Shown one piece after another: positions 12,919-25,429 of a DNA stretch of 64,000 nucleotides (position 1 is its first letter; every line of letters begins with the position of its first letter). The notes under the pieces were generated by a model that was not told the DNA's origin, ran no database searches, and saw only the letters and a list, made by a program, of their open reading frames with translations. This DNA comes from Sipunculus nudus (lineage: Eukaryota > Annelida > Sipuncula > Golfingiida > Sipunculidae), in contig CM049310.1 of NCBI GenBank assembly GCA_026874595.1, positions 80,595,056 to 80,659,055 on the forward strand, given 5' to 3'. A program made the position numbers and the translations under genes.

Positions 12919-13262
12919 TGTTACGTGTTCTGTCACGTATATTCAGTCTTACACGCAGTAATTCCAGGTTTAGAAAAGCAGAGAGATGGTCTGGCTTCAC
13001 ACTTTTATTCAGCATAAATATATGACGTCACACAGTTAGTCGACCCTTGCGACTATTTCTGATTTTTGTCGTTGGTGAGGAATCCGATGCGGGACCCTTC
13101 TTGCTGGTGTTTACGTGATCGGCTCGAGCCCGACTTAACGTTTTCGTTCGTTTTTATACAAATACGTTGAAGATCAGGCATGTAAGCGTACACGTCTAAA
13201 TTCTAAAACCAATTTATGAGAAACTAATCACTAGTCTATATTGTAGCGACACGTTACGGGCA
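12919..13262 (-). mobile_element. 5' LTR of the gypsy remnant, with primer-binding region
   Basis: Read on the minus strand, the LTR begins TGcccgTAACGTG at 13262 and ends CACGTAACA at 12919. A TATA-like TATAAAAACG lies near 13155 and a polyadenylation signal AATAAA near 13005. The leader begins just downstream (ttgtgacagcgggag), and the gag start follows about 135 bases on. The 344-bp length and inverted ends are typical of an LTR. The matching 3' LTR was not found. Confidence 0.65.
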
Positions 13263-13338
13263 ATCTGTGAAATGTTAATTGCACGGAACAATGGTACGTC
13301 ATAACAACAGCTTTTTCAACATGCTGCTGCTTTAACAA

Positions 13339-13792
13339 TTTACGGTGGTTGATTTTATGTTCGCGAGTTTAAATTATCGCGATTTTCACACATCACTGTT
13401 TCGCGAGAGTTCCATTTTCCCGATCTCACAATCCAAGAACGTTTGTAAGTTAAAACACAAATCATTTAGTCACAAGCTAGACAAGGACGGGACATGCACG
13501 TTTGTCAGATAATATGAAACATCTATTACATTCAAAATATCATTCTTTGATATACAGGTAAAAAATATAATTTATTTCAACCTTCTTTTGTTTTAAAACT
13601 TTCGAAAAGTAATAGAAGGCGTATTAATATACAAGCGATGTCAATGAGGGTATTACAGTAGAATTACTGTTCACCTGTGTATATGGGGCGTCTTATTCAC
13701 GAATGTTACATTTTCACGATAATTTACCTTCCTCGAATATCACGAACTATCATATATCTTGAACTATCGCGAACATAAAGCCAACGACAGTA
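13339..13792. mobile_element. MITE, family with cgcgaa-rich termini, copy 2
   Basis: The left end, tacggtggttgattttatgt then tcgcgag, is inverted at the right end as tcgcgaacataaagccaac then gacagta. It is the same family as 7408-7832 and also has cgcg-rich sub-terminal repeats. No transposase. Confidence 0.6.
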
Positions 13793-13879
13793 TATGCACT
13801 GGCCAGTATTCATCCTTAGAAAGGGTGTATCATTTAGTGGAAGACATAGACATACCATCACTGAAAGCAAATTGCCCAT

Positions 13880-15225
13880 GGGCCAGCTGAAAAGAAACCT
13901 TACAAAAAGGGGTAACATGACTCCAATACTGCTCAAAATCATGCATTTTGCCAATAGACCTTAGCTTTGGCTTACAGTGACCTTATTCCACGCCCAGCTG
14001 CTACCATTTGTGCTCATCTGACTAATAGAGTGTTAAAATCATGTTCTTTCACACAGCTTCCAGAATATAGGTCACAGTGACCTCATTGGATGTTATGTTA
14101 GGAGATTCTAGGGCCAATGGTAACAATTTGATCAAGAGCTAAGACGACCTCATCTTTTATAGTCTCAAAAATAGGGAAAACTTCGAAAAAAAGAATACAA
14201 ATGGTACCATCAGTCTGCAGGAACTGGTAAAACACTGCATGATCAATATGCACAGAATCATGATGATGAATGCATAAGTTATTCAGATACTGAAGCATTC
14301 GTATCAAATTTTTGATTATTCTAGGGGGTATTACTAGCCCCATGGCTCAAAGGATATGGAAAACAGAGACCTAATTTCAAGCGGATGAAAGTTTGGTTTA
14401 AAATGCATCCACTATCTTTTTTATTAGTCGTTCCTGAGACCTTGACCTTTGACCTTATGATTCCAAAATCAACAGGATTCCTACTTTATTGGTAGGTCGT
14501 ATATGAGTAAATGAAAACCAATATGTTAATCTAAACTGGAGTTATTATCTGGAAAAAAGTATGTGGACAGATGGCCCACGTGACCTTGATCTTTAACCTT
14601 GTGACACTATAACCTGTCAGATTCTTCCCCTAGTTTCTTCAGTACTAGTAGGTCAGCAATATGTCGAAGATGGAAGGTTTTGGATGAAAAGGTTTGGCAA
14701 AAATGCATGCACAATTATTTTAAAGTGGGTCCTGTGACCTTTACCTTTGACCTCATGACCCCAAATCAAAATGTCTCTTACTATATTGATGGATCATTTA
14801 TAACTCCGAAAAAAATAGTCATCATCAATAAAGACACGAGGTGTCGGGACACTAGATGAAACCACAGCTGAGATAACTGACATAATTGCTGTATTTTGAC
14901 GGTCTAAAAAAAGTTCAAGGCAAGATTCACGGCAATCATTAATCACTAATCATTAATTATCAAGATACTGGGGATTTATGTCAATTTTTTTTTATTATTC
15001 TGGGGGTACTTACAAGCCCCATAGCTCGGAGGATATGGGTCGGAATGACCTAATTTCAGGTTTCCAAGGAGATTTTTTATTACCCTACCTGGATATTTAT
15101 TTACAAGGGTTAGCAGTTAGATTTGTGCCCTGCAAACGGACGGAGGGACGGACGACAGACAAAGCGCCATTCCTATACCTCAGTTGACTTTCAGTCAACT
15201 GAGCTAAACACACTATTCAGCTGTT
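13880..15225 (-). repeat. Dispersed repeat family R, block 2
   Basis: Inverted relative to 44785-45915. It contains repeated variants of the ggtcacagtgacct box, the stretch tgatcaatatgcacagaatc, and gaataatt/aaaaatttgat-like spacers. It ends in the family's terminal sequence tcagttgactttcagtcaac, which is itself a short palindrome (15180-15203). An acggacggagggacggacg run precedes that end. Non-coding; the open frames are fortuitous. Confidence 0.65.
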
Positions 15226-15654
15226 GCTACTCAAAGCTCAATGATTAAGGAATCCGTAAGTTAAAGCATTATGTCTGACATGCGTTTCCTATTGTGCACC
15301 TCTATGGACCGTTTGTTGTATACATCTACACAAAAAATGCCTTATCATAGCTAGAAATAAATTGTGATAAAAAATTAAACATACCACATTTAATTTTGTG
15401 TATTTTAGCTTAAGGGTCGATAATTACAAAATTACTTCAGCCTGCTTAACACAAAAAGGAGCAAAGGAAGTTTATCTGACTGACTGAAGATTTTTTTTTC
15501 CTTATTTGCTTTGTCCAGCTGCTACTGGTTGCAGTAGTCAAGACTACAACCCTGCGCGCTCTTTAAGCGTAATTTTGATGAGCAAATAGACGTGATGCCA
15601 CCAAGCAAGCAGGAAGTTTACCCTAATTTCCACCTCAATTTCCACTTAATGCAT

Positions 15655-16050
15655 CCGTAAGGAGGGAATGCTTTCATTCCCGTTCGTGTGTGTTTGTGTG
15701 TGTGGGTATCTTTGTATGTGTTTAGTGTGTTTGTTGTTCACAATATAACTCACGCAATCATGAACGAAATCCCATGAAAATTTCATTATTTCTCGGATAT
15801 GGACCAGTAAAGAACCGATTAGATTTTGGTGTTGATCTGGCGCATGATCCGGACCCTAGAAGGATCTCCATGAATATTCTCAAATGTTCAGTCACACATG
15901 CACGATTAAATATGGAAATATGGGCCGAACATGTGAATGCAAACATTTTTGGGGGGAAACTATGCTCAAATGAACATGGGAATATTGGCCCAAGAGTAAA
16001 TGAAAACACGGGTTGAGGAGTACCCCACATTAAGGACCGCCCACATGGCA
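15655..16050 (+). repeat. Dispersed repeat family S, uninterrupted copy
   Basis: Matches in inverted orientation the two halves at 51105-51195 and 52415-52640. Shared landmarks: ggaggg, ttcgtgtgtgtttgtgtg, tgtttgttgttcacaa, gaaaatttca and aaagaaccgattagattttg. The 80-90 codon frames on both strands here are mirror artefacts of the repeat. Confidence 0.65.
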
Positions 16051-16099
16051 GAGGCCTGCATTCCTAAGAATGCGTATTTCAATGGCTCGTTCCACAACC

Positions 16100-18280
16100 A
16101 ATGTCAACCTGTTTTTCACGATTTTTTTTGGCCTTTTTTTAAATAAAAGAACCCCAAACAGTAGGAATTGTCCCTAGGGTAGATATATAAACCACCGGTT
16201 TGAAAGTTAAAAATTTTGATTTGTGAAGTTATGCGGTACGGCCGCCAGGTGGCGCTCTAGCTATGGTTATGGTTTGCGACACTGATTGCCTCAATTTGTG
16301 CACAGGAGGAAGCAAACAATTTAAGAACGAGTCCTTTGTGTGTTATGGCTCTGGGAAATGTATCGGATTCACTTTGCATGTAGGCCACTTATGCTTTCCT
16401 TAAATTATACCGAGGTCTCGATATAAAATCTCAAGATAAATAAAAATTCCCTGTGTCCTAAATCAGACACCGCACATGTACAATAGTTAAATGTAGCAAA
16501 TATCCATGGAAATGCCTATTTTCAGAATGATAAATAGAGGCAACTCAAGTTAAACTAAATATTTAACACAAATTATAATGAAACATTTACCAATACCAGG
16601 ATTCTGTATTCTAATGAATGCAAGTCTACTCTAGGTGAGGGGTCCCTATTGTTGGAAACTCAGAAAACCGTGTTTGCATTCACTTATTCGGCCAATGCAC
16701 ATGTGACTGTTCATTTCTGATTATGTTTTCCAATATCTCAGGAACTAACCCTTATTATTGGTCATATATTATATCTCGACCCAGGTTTTTAAAGCCAAAG
16801 TTTATTATAAAACATTTTAACAAGGGTTTTGAGTGCATTTCACATTGTAGTATGCGAATTCAGGTTGCTTTGGATGAAAAACTTATTATCTTCAATATTT
16901 CTTTAAGTTCAACCGAATACGGTTTTTGACCTAGTTACATGGGGATACCATACATGTTAAACATACCCTTTCATTATAGTGGGCCGTTTTTCTTAGTGCG
17001 AAAACTGCATCTAAAGTATAGGTTGGCCTAAAGTAAGAAGCACTTAATTGTAGACACTCTGGTTAGTAGGCCTCAAAGAAAAATCTGTTGTCTCCTATTG
17101 AGCACAACTCGTGATAATGAGGTAATTACACTTGTTATTAGAGAATGGTAGCTTCTCTTAATTTGTGTCAACGTCAACAAGTAGCCGGACACATACGATT
17201 AAACTTCTTTTTCCATGCATAGAATGTCTTTCTGTAACTGTCTTCTTTATGAGACGCCGCTGTTTGTATCACTTCATCAGTTATCAAGCGTCCATCATTT
17301 GGCAGTTATAGCCCTGTCTCAAAACATCTTGCATGCCAAATAAGTGGCAACACCGCTAACAAACAATGCCCGCCTTACCCTTCTGCCACCTGACCTCAGG
17401 CGCTTTGTACCACTATGATGGCAAAAGCCCTTTGCCTATTTAAATATGGCGACAGGTATAGCTTGTGTTATTTTGAGTCGGTGTTTCATGATAAAACAAA
17501 GAACGTAAAGAATATTATGATGAATATAAGAAGTAAAATAATACATCGATACGAATATGTAAGTTTAGCTTAATGCATTATAATATCATGCAATTTTCAT
17601 GATGTGTGCTGCCAGTGACAATCATACTTTTCTGACATGTTAGCCTTTCATGGTTGAACAATTATAAGTCTTACTATTAGTGTTAGATAATCAAATTAGA
17701 GAATGAAATTTCGGTATCACATCACCTATCCAGACTCTCTTTCTGCATGATGTCGAATTTCGGGGGATTTATGTGATATCAATTCCTCTACAAACAACCC
17801 CGGATCTACAGTACTTGGGATAAGACTATCAGTGTATAGCTTACGTAGTAAGCCTCCCAGTTAGGTATACAAGCACTCTATATAAAATATTGGTGTGCGA
17901 GCGAGGACAACGATTTTTGAATATATTTTATAATTTGCTTACAATGAGGGTCTTTACTTGGGTGTGTGAACCATTCTAATAAGCTAAAACAAAAAAAAAA
18001 TTGCAAGCCGTTACGAGCTACCCTTAGAGCAATTTTTTTTCTGCTTCAGTCACTAGGTGGCACTATTTTAGGGACATGCATTAAATCTTATGCTTGGATT
18101 TCCATGATGAATGAGCCTGAAACCTGACAGCCAATCAGAAGGAGGACTTTGAAAACTAGCTTCTCCCTGCGACCTTGACCCTAAGGCAACATGTCCTGTC
18201 TGGTTAGAAATTTGCTGGCTTCGCTTCCTAACTTTGCACTTGGATAATAATTTTCATTTTTTTTATTTATAGATAGTATA
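16100..18280. other. No gene recognised
   Basis: AT-rich sequence without convincing coding frames. A short motif near 16225-16260 (tttgtgaagttatgcgg) also occurs near 11720-11755, so part is repeat-derived. Nothing else is supported. Confidence 0.4.
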
Positions 18281-18284
18281 GATG

Positions 18285-21200
18285 GATACGCTCCATTAGA
18301 GTCAATATATAATCGGTTCAGCACATAATTTTCTAGTAAAATCAAAAGAATAACACTGTAGCATATTTATCTGAAGCAAACATCAAACAACACATATCGG
18401 GTACACATGCTATGATTTATTTTTAATTTAACACTCCAATCAATTAATTAAAAAAAACTATTCTTGAATCTACATCTAGAGTCGAACTTGTCTTATGCGA
18501 ATACCCGAAAGGACTGGTCCAAATTGGTCTTGTTAGACAGGTGATCATATTAGACAATTCCTGGAAATTTAGTAATTGTACATTATAACCCCAAGTTAGC
18601 TTGAAAATGACCAAAAGTAAGTTATGAAACCTTCCACAGCTTATAACTACGTCATATTTCAAGCGAAGTACTATTTAACAGCATCACTGCCAAACTGACC
18701 ATCACTGGCTAACACTTACTGGAAACAATACACATTGCGTTGAATATATCGAAATCAAGGTTTGATAGTGGTCGGCAAATTTGCGAATATATATTGGAGA
18801 ATTCCAATCCGGATCAAAACATGTGACAAACCTTACCAAAAGTCACGAAAGTCAGAAAATTGAATATAAGTGTGGTTTACACGCCATGTAACCTCTGGAT
18901 CAGTTACGACGGTCATTATGTTAAACTGTTTATATAGGTCCAACAAAAGGATAATGCTGAGAGTGTTGTCATTTAAAGGAGAAAAAGCAGCAAAACATAT
19001 CATTTGTTTATCCCCAGCTTCCAGGTTCCTGGTTAACAAGATGGCGAGGATGATCGAATTAGTGAAGGAAATCTACCAGAATGGTTCTGTGAGCTGGGGC
19101 TTGATCTGTTTTCAACTGTTCCGCTCACAGAATACTGTGTATCGGTTTCATTTTCTCCATTAATACTCGCTGATGTAATAGTCCCAACTGATTCATATAT
19201 ACGTTCTGCGGACCTTTCATTTAGCACACTTCCTTGAAGAGTTTGTTCTGTGAAAGGAAATCAATTAAGCAAGCTTAAATCAACGCTTTAATACATTAAA
19301 CGAGCATTCTTTTGGAACATATGGAATATAAAAGTCTGCTTTTGATTAAATTATTATCTTAGCACACAAACACAATAGGATAAGTATGTAATCCTAACTT
19401 TAAAATATTATTTGTAATGTTACTATCCATTCTTCTTTTACATCTCTGAATATTGTATATATCTATCACCGTCTTGGCAAACATGTGGGGTTACGTACAA
19501 AATCTAAATATTTACAAAATATCGAGGGACACTGATGTTCCTGTATCCGCTGTCTATTAACATTTGAATGCAATATAGTATTTACAAATGCAAGTTTTAA
19601 ACAAGGAAGCTTTACATTACCTTTCCATGGTTCACAGCTATGTAATGTGAACACAATGCAAACAACAAGACAAACAGAGAAAAATAATGTTATTACAATG
19701 AAGCCCCATAAGAAACTTAAAGAAATGGATGGGGCACTTATCCATCTAATAGTAGTGATGTTAATTTCTTTTTCAGTCGTGTTGTGAACTAATGCTGCGG
19801 CCGTTACAGAAGCATCCACCAAGGTGTCCTTAATGTCCGCCAACATAAAAAAGTCTACATATAAATTACGTACGATCAGCTTAGATTAACATACTATTAA
19901 CTAGAATAAACAGTAAATATGATATACAGGGCAAATGGCATTTTCAACCTGCCTGGTTTGTCGCAGTCAACAATAAAAAAGGCCACTGTTGATGAAATAA
20001 AGTATATTTCGAATTTATTTAAGTTTTTCAGAATTAAACTAATACACATTCTAAATAAGTTATTTAGAATTAACCTAATATACATATAGCGTTGTTCCGT
20101 ACGATGAATCACGTTTATTAACGAGTACTGTTACTCACACGTTATGTAAACTTTGACGTAATGGATTCTGTTTTGTGTAGCTCCATTACTGAATACTGTA
20201 CACCCATAAACACCGGCATCATCTTTCGTGATATTGTGGATGATGACATAACCCAAAGTCACCGAAGACAACCGTCGCCGGGGAAACCGTTTAGTGTTAA
20301 TGATGGGAGCTGCGTTCTGTGATCTTCCGGGTGGCCGGTCAAACAGCCTGGTGACACTACCATCAGGCTGTGTTTTGATGTACTTGACGGACAAGACGTT
20401 TTTATCTGAGATCGGGCATTTTAGATGTAAAGGTTTTCCAGCTGGAACCCTGACCTCTTTTGTTGTCGCGAAGTGAATTAAAGGAACTACAAGTAAACCA
20501 GATAGCGCTGAGCCGACTAAATGTCTGTTTATTAACCAATAGATATATTTTAATATTAATATAGAAAATCCCTCATGATGTCAAGGAATATAATCTTTGT
20601 AAATCATTTTAAAGTGCCACTATAGGCGCATAAATAAAAATTGCGGAATTTCCACAAAATTGCACTGCTGCTTATACCTTGAGAACCACCCACCTGTCAA
20701 TATACTTATACGGAAAGATTCCTGTGTTTGCGGACCCAGTATCGTTCTATCAGAACCATCAGTACAACAGAGCACCGAATTGCAATCAGACTGAAAGCGT
20801 GTTATTGCATTCTGAATCCAATCCAAATATTAAAAATGCGCCAACCGCTCTCGTTGGTCTGATTACACCGGGACACAAACCCATTGGTCTGATATTTGGC
20901 CCTATGCCAGAAATTATAATTTCAGACAACATTTATTATTGAGCGATTCCCTCTAATACTTGGAATTCCATGATTCACCTTTTTATCTGGCGTACTTTGC
21001 TGTATCTTCTAGTTCAGGTGGTATGACAAACATTGTGACAATTCTGCAAATGGGACTGTAAGCATGCATAAACATGCTTAAACATTACACAGCAAATTCA
21101 GTTACAAATCTTTCACATGAAATGAAATTTTACAAGAAACACAGACTCTTCATCTCTATATTTTAAGGAAATTTTAAAAGCACTTTTTCTTTGCTTTTAA

Positions 21201-22990
21201 CATTGTTATTTATAATATGTGAGGTGTGAGGTACACTAGGTCATATGGATAATTGCATCTTCTCTTTGTTACGACTTTAGTTTGAGGGACAATGAAAATG
21301 AAACAATAGATTGCATCAGTGTTATATCACATGATGAAAGATGCTTTTCTCACTTTTAATCTATTCCTTTGTAATAAGTGCAGCATATTAATTCTTTATA
21401 TCTACGTGGTAGAGATGCATCTTCTCATCTTAATTGGAGCTGTAATGATAAATTATGGACATCCAATTATCTGCCCGAGATAACTGTGTATACTTTAGCA
21501 AAATATTTGGTTTGCAGTGTCAATTACAAAATAATTAGCAGATATCTCCGGGCTCAGTAAGGGGATCTACAACACATCCGGGATAACGATTTAACAAATT
21601 TCTCGAAATAAGCACGAATTCTAAACAGTTAATACAAAATATGAACATTTAACATATTTACAAATCTCTTTTTTGTATTTGTAACAAATTACTTAATCTC
21701 CATTATTAGAAAATTCATGCAATGCAAGTAATATAGCAATGTTTGACGAATTATAAGAGAAGTTTACTGAAAAGAAAGCATTAAATAATGTTCATGTTAC
21801 ATTCATATTCAGCTCCATGGTTTGCATTCCATGGTTTGTGATCATCAAAATCAAAAATATAGTTCAGTCATCATGCAAAATCTGAGGACTTCAGCCCAAG
21901 TGCAAAGTTATAAATTGTTCAAATCACAGGAGATTTATGCCTAAAAATTTAGGAGCCTTAGAAATATTACGCTGAAGTAATTATATCGTTACAAAAGTAT
22001 CTGAATGTTTTACAACTTAATTATTTAATTTTAAAAAGTTTTCTGTATGTATAAATCCATCATTTTATAGTATCGTCATATGGAAAAAGTTTACAGGTAA
22101 ACTCATCAACTTTGTTTTAACCCGAAAGCTGTCTGTCTAGTTATATTCATATTGTATACACTTTTTGCTGTTTTTTTTATTTCATAGCATATTCATACAC
22201 TCTCTTCTCCTTGTATTTATGACTCGTTCATAACTGCGTTATTTATAACCTGTAGGGTAATTGAGTGTAAACAGTAGAGAGCTTTATATCATGTATGATT
22301 TCTTTTCCTTTGCAAACTGAATCGGTTTGCAGGTAAATGAATGACTGCATAAGGTAGGTATATCAAGATATACTTTTACTTTTGACGAAGCCGACATACT
22401 TGGTTTGTTTACTGAAAGAGGGAAAGGTCAGTGAAATGTCTGATATATTTTGATGTTATATATGATTTATCATTAAAAGCACATTAAGCCCATTATTTGC
22501 TTTTTTGTAGTTATAATTATGAAGATACATAGATAACCGTGCACTGTTCATTGAATGGTCATTATCTGCTGGCTTAGATAGGCATTTTTGTTCATATATC
22601 AAGAGAAATGACATGCGTCACACAGACATTTGTGGATATGCATAGTGTTTTTTTCTCCTCAGAACGTTTTATGTATACAAATTTCTTTGCATCGCATATA
22701 TCTGTCAATAAAGCAGTTATATTGTTTTATCGGGAAGACACAATGTACCTTATATCTTTATCGCCCATTACAGATATTAGAAAGTCAAAATCATGTACAA
22801 ATGAAACGGCCCCTCTGGTTTATTTTAAACGACCATATATCGTAAGTCGATGTCAAATAGGTTTCAGTGTGAATTTAGATGTTCCTACATTCTGAAATTT
22901 TGACAAACCCCCATATGTCAAGGGTAATCTCGCGCGACATATAATTTCAATGAAAGAAACGTTTAACAAATGGATCAACGCGTTTATTCC
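18285..22990. repeat. Segmental duplication unit, copy B
   Basis: Contains Ig copy B. The flanks match copy A downstream (18290-18800) and copy C upstream (20757-22990 against about 30300-32755). Landmarks include tggtttgcagtgtcaattac, cagatatctccgggctcag and cacacagacatttgtggata. Same orientation as the other copies. Confidence 0.75.
19033..20722 (-). pseudogene. Single V-like Ig-domain receptor, copy B (probably disabled)
   Basis: Paralogue of gene A with the same exon order: signal-exon remnant 20722-20694, Ig exon 20486-20139 (348 nt), transmembrane exon about 19839-19621, tail exon 19247-19033. The Ig exon is open, with LKCPI, DAGVYGC and sequon HNIT, and the tail exon is open for 70 codons with IYESV and QYSVS motifs. 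Two lesions are visible. A roughly 16-bp deletion in the signal exon removes the ATG that copies A and C keep, and the acceptor before the transmembrane exon reads ttggcgg where copy C has ttagcgg, losing the AG. Donors gtgggt, gtgagt and gtaatg remain. It could still be expressed through another first exon and a cryptic acceptor, but the simplest reading is a pseudogene that still preserves the longer ancestral tail. Confidence 0.75.
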
Positions 22991-23077
22991 AAATCGTTCC
23001 TTCATTATTTACCCAGAGTAACAAGAATAAGTAAATAATAATTTCAATATTTATGCAGTTAAAAGTGTAGAAACGAC

Positions 23078-23310
23078 TACCGGCTTCTGTGGCTCAGGGG
23101 GTAGAGCACAGGATTCAAAGCTGGGAGATCGTGAGTTCACACCTTAGCCGATGCGGTGAGATTATTACGCTCGACACCAATCCTGGGTGGCCGCTAGGCA
23201 GGCTTAATGGGAAGGCTGTACCCCACAGCCATGTATCACTCATAAACGAGTTCTTCACAGGGGTGCTCCTAGGTGTTATAAACCAGCATTGGGGATGACT
23301 GCACACTTAA
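23078..23310 (+). repeat. tRNA-derived SINE (copy 1 of a family)
   Basis: A tRNA-like head carries an A-box region, tggctcagggggtagagc, and a B-box-like gtgagttcacacc about 35 bases later. The same head, including gggtagag and the cgtgagtt core, occurs inverted at 40945-41070. The body contains ggccgctaggc and ends before the LTR at 23438. Not a functional tRNA. Confidence 0.6.
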
Positions 23311-23437
23311 GACACGCAGGTGCGGTAGACATTGGGCCTGTTTGGCACCAGGATACAACAATAATATGACAGGAAACGAGTGCTACCGCCCTGTCACATA
23401 GTCCAAAACCGAAATGGAACTCTGTAGATGTGCAAAC

Positions 23438-24283
23438 TGTTACGGAACCAAACAACAAGAGATTACGTAGTCGTGACGTGCATAAATTTTGTTATGCAGA
23501 TAAAAAAATCAGATTCTGCAACACTAGGCAGCGCGCAATGTCTAGGGGAATGAAAAAAGAAGTCGATGTTTTTTTGTTAACAAAAAAATATAATTTATTC
23601 TCAAAACAATCCTAAATTTACAACACACTAAATCAATACAATTACACAGTATAACAACAGTATAACAGTAAATCAATACAACTTCACAGTATAATAAATA
23701 AAGTGTACATTACCTGGATACCACCACTGTCACAGCGACATTAAGTCCGTTAAAACGTATAATCCAGATGAACAGTTCACATAAATCACCTCAGAGAATA
23801 AAAGTCCAATTCAATCACAAAAAAAATCTGTTGTAATCCAAAAGTGAAGTTCTTGTTATAATCCCGAAAGCAAACTGGAGACAGGCCGCACTAAATCTGC
23901 ATAGACACTCTTGCAATTATCAGATAGGTCCAAAACTGACTCATACTCTTCCGTGTCCGCTGGAATATTTCTCTCTCCTCTCGGCTCTAAAACAAAGCCC
24001 CTATTTATAACCCTTCATAAGAAAATTCAAGAAACTTCTATTTCACGAATGATCCCAATGAACCCAACAATACATTATACACACGCCCAAAGAACATAAC
24101 AAGACCCGCGCGCACGGAGCGCGACCAGCCCAGAAAGTCCAAGACTAGTATGAGCGCTGTGTTTCTACACTCCGCGAGAGTACAATAGGTGCGGTTATTT
24201 ATAGCAGCTCAGAGGGTTTGCGCTTGACACGAAACAGAATTCCTACAGACACATGTACCACAATAAAAGAGACACATGTAACA
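23438..24283 (-). mobile_element. Solo LTR, family L, copy 1
   Basis: Bounded on the plus strand by tgttacggaacc (23438) and acatgtaaca (24283), that is TG...CA with inverted ends. It shares most of its length with 48853-49693 (same orientation) and 55036-55920 (inverted), for example aggcagcg, tacctggataccaccactgt and ctcctctcggct. On the minus strand a TATA-like ttataaatag lies at 24010-24001 and aataaatt near 23600. Flanks aaac and atac could be a decayed 4-bp duplication. No internal genes are attached. Confidence 0.7.
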
Positions 24284-24289
24284 ATACTT

Positions 24290-25425
24290 AGATTAAGAAT
24301 TAGATAAGAGAGTTTAAAAAATGGAGGTGATTACCTCCACCAAAAAAAAGAAAAGTGTAAAAATGTAATATGTTATGTACCAAAACACTGACGTAGATAC
24401 AACTACAAAAGTAGCGTCACCCAGAAAGTACACCTACGGGGAGTCCTGATTGCACTCTCCAGTGTTTGATACATGACTGAATTCTTACCATCATAGGCGC
24501 GTGATTTTGCCGGATTTCCCTTACTGGAGTGTAACTTACCTAATTATCTCGTTATCTCGTTATTAATCATGTTAAATTTACGAGAGGTGTGAATATCATC
24601 GTGAACTAATTAGCCATCTGGAGTAAATGTGATTTGGCCTACAACAGATTCATCATTTGATACACAAGACATGCTACAGTAAACTGATGCTTATACCAAA
24701 GATTAGCGGAACCTTGGAAGATAAAAAATGAAATAACTATGTAATTACTATTTACTTTTGATATTTAGGTCCCGAAGGTATCTTAACATTACGCATCCTA
24801 ATCATTTCCTTATACAATAAGTCAGATATTGCCAATTAGGTCTATCATACGACGCATCATAAACATGTCGAAACCAACTGTAGACAGATGTCGCCATGGG
24901 CGATCATCACCGTATTTTGAAGCTATCACTCTTCAGTTTATCTGGCGGAACATTTTAATATGGAAGCTGGGTTAAGACTAGCATATGAATAAACATAAAC
25001 AGAGGGATGCATAATATATACATATATATAATATGTAGTTGGTAATTTTACGAACATTACTACGTCACATGCATTTAACAAAGATTTGAACTTCTTAAAT
25101 AAAATATGGAAGGAGCCAAAACTGCCACCAACATCTGAATGTGTGTTATTCACAAACACATTATCAGCATATCTAATAGGCCTCAACTGTTCTTTATTTT
25201 CAGAAAGTAAATTAATTGCCCCTTGTATCCTTGCCGGGCTATTATGAAAATTTCATCGAAATCCGTTAATACCATTTTCAGTAATATTGAGACAAACAAA
25301 CAGACAAAAACACAGCCAAACAAACCAACGCCGGCACAACATAACCTTGGCGGGGATAAAACATCCTTGTACCTGATTGTATTTGATCAATGCTTTGGAG
25401 AAAAAGAGATACCACAGTATAATAA
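24290..25425. other. No gene recognised
   Basis: Small overlapping frames on both strands, none with a domain or splice context. A short (ta)n lies near 25015-25035. Confidence 0.4.
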
Positions 25426-25429
25426 GTGA

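Noticed and set aside
15758-16030. 90-codon minus and 80-codon plus frames over the same bases
   Set aside because: They lie in repeat S, whose other copy is interrupted and untranslatable.
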